Source of the DNA: Kitasatospora viridis
Lineage (GTDB): Bacteria > Actinomycetota > Actinomycetes > Streptomycetales > Streptomycetaceae
Length of the DNA: 64,000 bases
NCBI RefSeq assembly: GCF_007829815.1
Contig: NZ_VIWT01000001.1
Coordinates: forward strand, 2,441,501-2,505,500
Direction of reading: 5' to 3'
Part shown: positions 55,820-63,500 of the stretch, one piece after another
Numbering within the stretch: the stretch's first letter is position 1
Layout of the letters: the number at the start of each line of letters is the position of its first letter
The notes under the pieces: model-generated
Told to the model about the DNA's origin: nothing
Databases searched by the model: none
What the model saw: only the letters and a program-made list of their open reading frames with translations
Program-made: the position numbers and the translations under genes

Positions 55820-56542
55820 GTGGAAGAGACCCCAGGAGCCCCACCGACGGGCAGTGACGGCAAACCGATCCCCCCGCTGCTGATGGAGGCGGTCAGGTAC
55901 GCGGAGGAGCGCCACTGGGAGGTCGTGCCCGGCACCCACCTGGTGGACGGCGAGGGTCCGCCGCGCTGCTCCTGCGGGGCGCCCGGCTGCCCCGTCCCGG
56001 GCGCCCACCCGCTGGGTCCGGACTGGCAGCAGCGGGCCAGCGCCGGCCCGGGCGTGGTCCGCCGCTGGTGGACCGAGCAGCCGCAGGCCTCGATCCTGCT
56101 GCCCACCGGCCGCTCGTTCGACGCGCTCGACGTGCCGGAGCGGGCCGGCTGCCTGGCGCTGGCCCGGATGGAGCGGATGGAGCTCCAGCTCGGCCCGGTG
56201 CTGGAGGCGCCCGCCCCGCCCGGGCAGCGCGGCCGCCGGCTGCTCTTCCTGGTGCTCCCCGGCACCCTGGTCAAGCTGCCGGAGCTGCTGCGCCGGCTCG
56301 GCTGGGCCCCCGGCCGGCTGGACCTGGCCGGGCGCGGCGAGGGCGACTACATCGTGGCGCCGCCGTCCCGGATCGGCCCCTACGGCTTCGCCCAGTGGGC
56401 CCGGCCGCCGTCCGCGCTGAACCGCTGGCTGCCGGACGCGACGGAGCTGATCAACCCGCTGGCCTACGCCTGCGGCCGGGAGGCCCCCGCGCCCCGACCG
56501 GCGCAGCCCGTCGCGGCGCCCGCGGCACCGGCGGCGCGCTGA
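55820..56542 (+). CDS. Prim-pol N-terminal-like protein
   Basis: This 240-residue protein resembles the N-terminal domain of bifunctional DNA primase/polymerases (archaeo-eukaryotic primase fold). PPLLMEAVRYAEERHWEVVPGTH is followed by CSCGAPGCPVPGAHP, a Cys/His cluster that could bind zinc. WWTEQPQASILLPTGRSFDALDVP comes next, where Asp residues lie in the catalytic position, then YIVAPPSRIGPYGFAQWARPP. No helicase domain is attached. Phage and plasmid enzymes carry one, but this standalone chromosomal form is conserved in Streptomyces as I recall. The start is GTG 55820 without a good SD. Confidence 0.8.
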   Translation: MEETPGAPPTGSDGKPIPPLLMEAVRYAEERHWEVVPGTHLVDGEGPPRCSCGAPGCPVPGAHPLGPDWQQRASAGPGVVRRWWTEQPQASILLPTGRSFDALDVPERAGCLALARMERMELQLGPVLEAPAPPGQRGRRLLFLVLPGTLVKLPELLRRLGWAPGRLDLAGRGEGDYIVAPPSRIGPYGFAQWARPPSALNRWLPDATELINPLAYACGREAPAPRPAQPVAAPAAPAAR

Positions 56543-56572
56543 CGCGCCGCCGTCCGGACGGACCGTCAGGCC

Positions 56573-56607
56573 CCGTGGCGGGCCCGGAACTCCCGGGCCC
56601 GCCACGG
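56573..56607. terminator. Perfect 15-bp hairpin after the prim-pol gene
   Basis: CCGTGGCGGGCCCGG (56573-56587) is exactly complementary to 56593-56607, with loop AACTC. It lies 31 bp past the stop. Confidence 0.75.
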
Positions 56608-56860
56608 TGCTTCCCGAGGCGGGCCGAAGGACGGGTCTACCCGGTCACCGGCCCGGCAAGCCGCTCGGACGAGTGACAGCGCGACAGGGTTGCCCCGGGT
56701 TGCCCGGGGGATGAATCACCGCGAGACGCGAAAAGCCCAAACCGAGACGAAAGGGGCGGATCTCACCGCGGATCTCACCAAGGACCGGGGGAGCGCCGAA
56801 GGGGACGCCCGGACGGGGAAGCCGGGCGGCGGCGGAGGGGGAATCGGGAGGGAGCGGGGG
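56608..56860. other. Intergenic region between two terminators
   Basis: About 250 bp lie between the convergent prim-pol and dmdR1 genes. It contains two CGGATCTCACC copies ~14 bp apart (56758-56782) and TTGCCCCGGGTTGCCCGGGGG, but no convincing ORF or RNA. Confidence 0.35.
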
Positions 56861-56900
56861 CGTTCGGGCCTGGCACGCGGGGACGTGCCGGGCCCGAACG
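56861..56900 (-). terminator. Terminator of dmdR1
   Basis: Arms 56861-56877 and 56884-56900 form a 17-bp stem with one G-U pair and a 6-nt loop, 57 bp beyond the dmdR1 stop. It is among the strongest hairpins in the window. Confidence 0.72.
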
Positions 56901-56957
56901 GCATCCCCGGTCAGGCGCCGGCGCGACCACGCGCGCGCCGCGGCGCCGCGACCACGA

Positions 56958-57650
56958 CTACGCGTGCGCCACGAAGACGTGCTGCGCGATGTCCTTGCCC
57001 AGCTCGGCCGCGTCCGCCCCGGTGCCCACCAGCACCCCGCCGCCGGCCGGCGCCACCCGCACCGTCGCCCCCGGCCGGATGCCGGCCCGGCGCAGCGTGC
57101 GCATCAGCTCCTCGTCGGTCTGGATCGGCTCGCCGATCCGGCGCACCACCACGTCGGCCCCGCCGTCGCCGGGCCGCAGCGCGTCCAGCGGAACCAGGGC
57201 GGCGTCGAAGCCCTCGCCCTCGGCCTTCATGTCACCGAGCTCGTCCAGGCCCGGGATCGGGTTGCCGTAGGGCGACTGGGTCGGGTGGCCGAGCATGCTG
57301 AGCACCTTGCGCTCGACCTCCTCGCTCATCACGTGCTCCCAGCGGCAGGCCTCCTCGTGCACCTGCTCCCACTCCAGGCCGATCACGTCGACCAGCAGGC
57401 ACTCGGCGATCCGGTGCTTGCGCATCACCCGCACCGCCAGCCGGCGGCCGTCCTCGGTGAGCTCCAGGTGCCGGTCGCCCGCGACTTGGAGCAGGCCGTC
57501 GCGCTCCATCCGCCCGACCGTCTGGCTGACCGTCGGACCGCTCTGCTCCAGCCGCTCGGCGATCCGGGCGCGCATGGGGACGATGCCCTCCTCCTCCAGC
57601 TCCAGAATGGTGCGAAGGTACATCTCAGTGGTATCGATCAGCCCAGACAT
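56958..57650 (-). CDS. dmdR1: DtxR-family iron-dependent repressor DmdR1
   Basis: This 230-residue Fe2+-activated repressor represses siderophore and iron-uptake genes. The N-terminal winged HTH is MRARIAERLEQSGPTVSQTVGRMERDGLL. All metal ligands keep DtxR numbering: M10, H79, E83, H98, C102, E105 and H106 (ACRWEHVM). The C-terminal SH3-like domain is present (ATVRVAPAGGGVLVG). GGAG lies nine bases before the ATG. I see no iron box at its own promoter. A long ORF lies on the opposite strand, as in S. coelicolor, where the antisense gene adm overlaps dmdR1. Confidence 0.95.
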   Translation of the reverse strand: MSGLIDTTEMYLRTILELEEEGIVPMRARIAERLEQSGPTVSQTVGRMERDGLLQVAGDRHLELTEDGRRLAVRVMRKHRIAECLLVDVIGLEWEQVHEEACRWEHVMSEEVERKVLSMLGHPTQSPYGNPIPGLDELGDMKAEGEGFDAALVPLDALRPGDGGADVVVRRIGEPIQTDEELMRTLRRAGIRPGATVRVAPAGGGVLVGTGADAAELGKDIAQHVFVAHA

Positions 57651-57752
57651 CGCCGCCGGCTCCGTTCCATCGGGGTCCTCACCGTCAATTCTGACGTACC
57701 GATCGGACAACCGGGTCCGCCGCGTACCGCTTCCCCGACGGTTTCGTCCCTG

Positions 57753-57782
57753 TTGACAGCGGGGCCGCACAGGCACCACGGT
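57753..57782 (+). promoter_or_regulatory. Candidate promoter of the SIS gene
   Basis: TTGACA (57753-57758), 18 bp, then CACGGT (57777-57782) on the plus strand, 42 bp before the SIS start codon. The -35 is perfect and the -10 is typical of Streptomyces but weak. Confidence 0.4.
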
Positions 57783-57824
57783 GCTCGCCGTAGCTTTCTC
57801 CACTGGCCTAGAGGGAAGAACGCG

Positions 57825-58574
57825 ATGAACGACCTGGTCGGACAGTACTTCGAGGCCGCCGCGGCCCACCTCAAGCGGGTCGCGGAAGAGGAGGCCGGGT
57901 CCATCGACCGGGCCGCGGTGCTGCTCGCGGACGCGGTGGCCGACGGCCGGCGGATCTTCGCCTTCGGCGCCGGGCACTCCTCGCTGGCCGCCCAGGACGT
58001 GGTCTACCGGGCCGGCGGCCTGGCGGTGGTCAACCTGCTGAACGTGCCGGGGATGACCGGGGTCAACGTGATGCCCGCTCAGCTGGGCAGCGCGCTGGAG
58101 CGGGTCTCCGGGCTGGCCACCGCGACCCTGGACCTCACCCCGGCGACCGCGGGCGACCTGCTCTTCGTGATCTCGCTCTCCGGCCGCCAGGTGATGCCGG
58201 TGGAGCTGGCCGCGCACGCCCGCGAGCGCGGCCTGCGGGTGGTCGGGGTGACCTCGCTGGACTACCCGGGCAAGGTGAGCTCCCGGCACCCGTCCGGCAG
58301 CTACCTCAAGGACCACTGCGACGTGGTGCTGGACAGCAAGATCGCGGTCGGCGACCACGAGCTGACCCACCCGGCCGTGCCGACCGGCTTCGGCTCGGTC
58401 TCCACCGTCGTCACCAGCGCGCTGATGCAGGCCGTGGTGGCGAGCGCGGTCGGCAAGCTGGCCGACCGCGGCATCACTCCCCCGCTGTTCCGCTCCGGGA
58501 ACGTGGACGGCGGCACCGACTGGAACGCCAAGCTGATGGCCGAACACGCGGACCGCATCTACTACTCCTTCTGA
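57825..58574 (+). CDS. SIS-domain sugar-phosphate protein
   Basis: This 249-residue protein has one SIS (sugar isomerase) domain. GAGHSSLAAQDVVYRAGG binds phosphate, and DLLFVISLSGRQVMPVELAAHARERGLRVVGVTS is the second SIS motif. Such stand-alone proteins are predicted to be phosphosugar isomerases or regulators. In Streptomyces it is normally divergent from dmdR1, as here. AGGGAAG precedes the ATG. No partner sugar genes are present. Confidence 0.88.
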   Translation: MNDLVGQYFEAAAAHLKRVAEEEAGSIDRAAVLLADAVADGRRIFAFGAGHSSLAAQDVVYRAGGLAVVNLLNVPGMTGVNVMPAQLGSALERVSGLATATLDLTPATAGDLLFVISLSGRQVMPVELAAHARERGLRVVGVTSLDYPGKVSSRHPSGSYLKDHCDVVLDSKIAVGDHELTHPAVPTGFGSVSTVVTSALMQAVVASAVGKLADRGITPPLFRSGNVDGGTDWNAKLMAEHADRIYYSF

Positions 58575-58685
58575 GCGAGCGGTTCTGGTCCCGTCCGAAA
58601 AGGCGCGTACTCACCCTGTGCCCGGGCCCGGCCACCGCCCATACTTCGTGCAGCGGACGACCACGCGGACACCGGGGGGGACGGG

Positions 58686-59645
58686 ATGGCTGCCGGCTCA
58701 GGACCGACCGACCGGGTCCGGGAGGAGGAGCTGCTCCCGGAGCTGTTCCGGCTGGCCGACTCCGCCTCCGCGCTCGGCCAGCGCCTGGCCGTCACGCTGG
58801 CCCGCTGGCAGTTGGTGCTGCTGATCACCGCGGCGGCCGCCGGCGCGGTCGGCCGCCGGTCGGCCGACTGGCTCGCCGCCGCCGCCTGCCTGGGCGCGGC
58901 CGGCCTGGCCGCGCGGCTGGGCAGGCGGCAGCCGCAGGCGCTCTGGTACGAGGGGCGGGCCGCCGCCGAGTCGGTGAAGACCCTGGCCTGGAAGTACGCG
59001 GTGCGGGCCGACGCCTATCAGCCACCGCCGCAGCAACGGCAACAGCCGACCCAGGACGCCGAAGGCGCCTACCGGCGGCAACTGGACGGCCTGCTGGCGG
59101 GGTTCGGCGACGGCGCCGGCGGACCCGGCGCCGCGCTGCCCGCCGGTGCGGCCGGGGCGGCCGGGCCGGCCGCCGTCACCACCGCCATGCGCGAGCTGCG
59201 CGAGCAGCCGCTGGCCGTGCGGCGGGCCGTCTACCTGCGCGAGCGGGTGGCGGCGCAGCGCGACTGGTACCGGGCCAAGGCGGCCTACTGCGGCCGGGCC
59301 GGGCGGGCGACCGAACTGCTCGGCGTCGCGCTGCCGTTGCTCGGCCTGGCACTGGCGGTGTGCCGGGCGCTCGGCGCGCTGCCGGTGGACGCGCTCGGGC
59401 CGGTGGCCACGCTGGCCGCCGCGGTGACCGCCTGGGCGCAGCTGCGCCAGTACCGCCCGCTGGCCGCCGCCTACCGGCTGGCCGCCGGCGAGCTGGACCA
59501 GGTCACCGAGCAGCTCGGCCGGCTGGACCCGGGCGCGGCCGGCGCGGAGGAGCTGTGGGCCCGGCTGGCCCGGGACGCGGAGGACGCGGTCTCCCGCGAG
59601 CACACCACCTGGCAGGCCCGGCGCGAGCTCCGCCCCGATCACTGA
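58686..59645 (+). CDS. DUF4231-type two-helix membrane protein
   Basis: This 319-residue protein has two hydrophobic hairpins (residues ~38-75, LVLLITAAAAGAVGRRSADWLAAAACLGAAGLA; and ~215-245, LLGVALPLLGLALAVCRAL). Long helical cytoplasmic stretches rich in Arg, Ala and Glu surround them. The second contains VYLRERVAAQRDWYRAKAAYCGRAGR, typical of DUF4231 and SLATT-like 2TM proteins, several of which are effectors in conflict or nucleotide-signalling systems. A direct link to the neighbouring giant ATPase is suggestive but not shown. GGGGGGACGGG precedes the ATG. Confidence 0.75.
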   Translation: MAAGSGPTDRVREEELLPELFRLADSASALGQRLAVTLARWQLVLLITAAAAGAVGRRSADWLAAAACLGAAGLAARLGRRQPQALWYEGRAAAESVKTLAWKYAVRADAYQPPPQQRQQPTQDAEGAYRRQLDGLLAGFGDGAGGPGAALPAGAAGAAGPAAVTTAMRELREQPLAVRRAVYLRERVAAQRDWYRAKAAYCGRAGRATELLGVALPLLGLALAVCRALGALPVDALGPVATLAAAVTAWAQLRQYRPLAAAYRLAAGELDQVTEQLGRLDPGAAGAEELWARLARDAEDAVSREHTTWQARRELRPDH

Positions 59646-59679
59646 CCGCCGACCGCCGACCGCCTCTGGAGGAACTCTC

Positions 59680-60555
59680 GTGCAGCCTCGACTTGTCATG
59701 GCCGCAGATGGTCGGACCCTGGCCGTGCAGAGTTTCGGCGATCCCGCCGGGCGGCCGGTCTTCCTGCTGCACGGCACCCCGGGCAGCCGGGTCGGACCGA
59801 CCCCGCGCCCGACCGTGCTCTACCACCTGGGGGTCCACCTGATCTCCTTCGACCGGCCCGGCTACGGCGGTTCGGACCGGCAGCGCGGCCGGCAGGTCGC
59901 CTCGGCCGCCGCCGACGTGCAGGCGATCGCCGACGAGCTGGGCCTGGAGCGGTTCGCCGTGGTCGGCCGCTCCGGCGGCGCGCCGCACGCGCTGGCCTGC
60001 GGGGCGCTGCTGCCCGGCCGGGTGCACCGGGTGGCGGCCCTGGTGGCGCTGGCCCCGCACGACGCCGAGGGGCTGGACTGGTTCGCCGGGATGACCGCGT
60101 CCAACATCCGCGACTACCGGGCCGCCGAGCGCGACCACCTGCGGATCGCCGCCACCATGGCGCAGCGGGCCCGGCGGATCCGGGACGATCCGGCCACCCT
60201 GCTGGCGGGGCTGCGCCAGGAGCTCTCCGGCAGCGACGCCTCGGTGGTCTCGGACGCCGGGATCCGCCGGATGCTGGCCCGCAACTACCGCGAGGCGTTC
60301 CGGCAGAACGCCGACGGCTGGATCGACGACGTGCTGGCCTTCACCACCGAGTGGGGCTTCAAGGTGCAGGACATCACCGCGGCCACCTGGCTGTGGCACG
60401 GCGCCGAGGACATGTTCTCCCCGGTCGACCACTCCCGCTGGCTGGCCGCGCAGATCCCCGACGCCACGCTCTTCCTGGAGCCGGGGGTGGCCCACTTCGG
60501 CTCGTTCCGGGTGCTCACCGCCGCCGTCAAGTGGGCGGCGGGAGCACCCGGCTGA
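59680..60555 (+). CDS. Alpha/beta-hydrolase
   Basis: This 291-residue hydrolase has oxyanion motif FLLHGTPGSR, nucleophile elbow VVGRSGGAPHA (Ser98), an acidic residue in WLWHGAEDMFSP and catalytic His in VAHFGSFRV. The N-terminal layout fits the large proline-iminopeptidase/haloalkane-like group. The substrate is unknown. The GTG start has GGAGG seven bases upstream. The gene ends 7 bp from the convergent fxsT gene. Confidence 0.9.
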   Translation: MQPRLVMAADGRTLAVQSFGDPAGRPVFLLHGTPGSRVGPTPRPTVLYHLGVHLISFDRPGYGGSDRQRGRQVASAAADVQAIADELGLERFAVVGRSGGAPHALACGALLPGRVHRVAALVALAPHDAEGLDWFAGMTASNIRDYRAAERDHLRIAATMAQRARRIRDDPATLLAGLRQELSGSDASVVSDAGIRRMLARNYREAFRQNADGWIDDVLAFTTEWGFKVQDITAATWLWHGAEDMFSPVDHSRWLAAQIPDATLFLEPGVAHFGSFRVLTAAVKWAAGAPG

Positions 60556-60562
60556 GCGCCGG

Positions 60563-63500
60563 TCAGACCGGCTGCGGCTCCAGGTCGCGGTTGATCCGCT
60601 TCCAGCCCCGGGCCGAGACGGTGTTGGGGTGCTCCTCGCCGAGCTGGCGGATGAACTCCGCGACCGCCCGGGAGCGCAGCTCGGCCGCCTGGTTCACCCG
60701 GCCCTGGGAGCGCAGCGTGACGGCCATGTTGGCCTGGCAGGCGACGGCGTCCGGGTGCCGCGCGCTGTACCGGTCGCAGAGCCCCTGGTAGGCGGTGCGC
60801 TCCAGCTCCTCGGCCTCCTCCAGCCGGCCGAGGTCGCCGTAGGCGTTGGCCAGGTTGATCATGCTGTTCAGGGTGAACGGGTGCTCCGGGCCGAGCACCC
60901 GGCCGAGCGTGGCCACGGTGGCCCGGCCCAGCTCGACCGCCTCGGCCAGGCCGCCGCTGCCGCGCAGGTAGATCATCAGGTTGTTGGCGCAGGCCAGCGT
61001 GAACGGGTGCTCGTGGCCGAAGAGTTGCTGGTGGCCGACGTAGACCTGGCGGGCCAGGTCGCGGGCCGCGTCCTTGTCCCCGCCGGCGCTGTAGTCGGCG
61101 GCCAGGTTGAGCGCGCAGGCCAGCGTGTCGGGGGCGTCCTGGCCGTACCGCTCCAGGTAGCGCTCGTAGGTCTCCTTGGTCAGCCGGCGGGCCTCCGCCT
61201 GCCGGCCGGCCTTGCGCAGCGCCACGGCCAGCGCCTTGGCGTTGCGCAGGATCTCCGGCACGTCGATGTCCAGGGTCTCGGCGTAGGCCTCGTCCACCTC
61301 CTGGTGGACCGTCACCGATGCCTCGTAGTCGCCCTGTTCGCGCAGGTCGCGGGCGAGGTTGGACTTGCTGGAGAGGGTGTAGGGGTGCTTCGGGCCGAGC
61401 ACCAGGGCGCGCCGGTCCAGGGTGTCCTGGTCCAGCTCCAGGGCGGCCGCGCTGTCCCCGACCAGCCGGTGGTCGATGGCGAGGTTGTTGGCGATCGACA
61501 GGGTGCGCGGGTTGTCCTCGCCGAACTGCTCGCGGAACCGCTCCAGGATCTCCCGGTCCAGCTCCAGCGCCTTGGCGAACTCGCCCAGCGCCCGGCGGTC
61601 GGCGCTCAGCGAGCCGGCCGTCATCAGGGTGTACGGGTGGTGCTCGCCGAGCACCCGGCGCTGCCGCTCCAGGGTGTCCTCGTCGAGCTCCATCGCGGCC
61701 GCGTACTGGCCCTGCGAGCGCATCACGTTGGCGAGCTGGAAGCGCAGCAGCAGGGTCTGCCGGTCGTCCTCGCCGAGCTTGGCGGTCCAGGCCTCGTCCA
61801 GCAGGTGGCCGGTGCGCCGGGCCTGGGTGTACTCGCCGCGCTTCCACAGGTAGCGGACCCGGTCGATCATCAGCTGCCGGGTGTCCGCCTCCTCGCAGTC
61901 GTGCGCCCGGGACGGCGACAGGTGCGGCCAGATCTCCTCGAAGGCGGGCCAGTTGGCCGGGTCGTCGGTGTCGCCGACCACCGGGCGGGCGCCGATCAGG
62001 ATCCGGTGCACCTCGTGGATGGTGTCGATCTGCTCCGCCGGGGTCATCTCGGAGCGGATCACCTCCTGGACCAGCCGGTGCACCTGGATGCTGTTGGCGC
62101 CCGCGTCCACCTTGGCCAGCGCGTACCGGCCGATCGCCTGGATCACCCGGCCCAGCAGGAACTTGTCGCTCAGCCCCGGGTCGTAGGGCACCAGCGCCCG
62201 GATCATCTGGTCGCTGTAGAACAGGTTCATCGAGATCGGCTCGGGCGCGAAGTAGGCGCACAGCTGCAGCATCCGGGCGGCGGCCGGGGACTGCCGGCGC
62301 AGCCGCGCGATCGACACCCGCCAGGTGGCGCCGACCGTCATCGGGTAGTCCACCGGGCGCTCCAGCTCCAGCACCCGGGCGGCCTCGGTGCGCAGCGCCT
62401 CGATGTACTCGGCGACCGGGGTGCCGGTGGCCTTCAGCCAGGCGCCGGCCACCTCGACGGCCAGCGGCAGGTCGCCGACCGCCTCGGCCACCGCGTCGGC
62501 GTCGGGCCGGCCGAGCGCGCCGCCGGTGCGCCGGCTCAGGTGGTCGATGCTCTCCGGGCGGGTGAAGACGTCCATGGTGAGCGCCTCGGCCGCGGTGGAC
62601 CAGGCCTGGTTGCGCGAGGTGACCAGCACGTGGCCGGGGCCGCCGGGGAAGAACCGGCGGATCTCGGCCGGCTCGTCGGCGTTGTCGAAGATCAGCAGCC
62701 AGCGCTTGACCCGCTCGCCGCGGCGCAGCGTCTCCAGCGCGATCTCCGCCGCGTGCGCCACCGGCTCGTTGGTGGAGCGGCCCATCCGCCGGGCCAGCTC
62801 GGCCAGTTGGCCCTGGATCTCCTCCTCCTGCTCGGCGGTGATCCACCAGACCAGGTCGTAGTCGGCCATGAACCGGTGCGCGTACTCCAGCGCCACCTGG
62901 GTCTTGCCGACGCCGCCGAGGCCGTAGAGGGTCTGCGGCACCGGCAGCACCGCGGTGGTGCCGCCGCCGAGCTGGTTGCGCAGCCGCTCCAGCACCTCGG
63001 CCCGGCCGGTGAAGTAGGTGTTGCGCGGCGGCACGTTCCAGATCTCCGGCTGGGTGCCGGGGAACCGCGGTCCGCCGGCCGGGTCGATGGTCGGCAGCTC
63101 CTCCCGGCCGAGCGCCTTGACCAGCGCGGCCAGCGCCTGCGGCTCCTTGAGGTTGACCAGGTCGACCGGGTTGCGGCTGCTGAACGGCGCGGCCAGCGGG
63201 GTGGAGCCGACCCGGACCGGGATCAGCTGGCGCCGGGTGCCGGACGGGTCGGAGCCGGCCACCGACTCCCAGAGCGCGCGGGCCTGCGGCGAGCGCAGGT
63301 AGGCGGGCGAGAGCACGGCGACGGTGCGGAAGGCGGCGTCCACCGAGCGCTCGGTCTCCAGCCGGGTGTCCGAGCCCGCGTCGGCGTCCCGGGGCAGCAC
63401 CCGGAAGCCGGCCGCGCCGAGCACGTACTCGATCCAGTCGGCCCACATCCGGTCCTCGGGCACGTAGCTGAGGTAGATGTCGGCGGGCACGGTGGGGCGG

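Noticed and set aside
56690..57301. Plus-strand ORF between the prim-pol gene and dmdR1
   Set aside because: Low-complexity Gly/Arg/Pro product without SD or motif, and it overlaps dmdR1 and the terminators.
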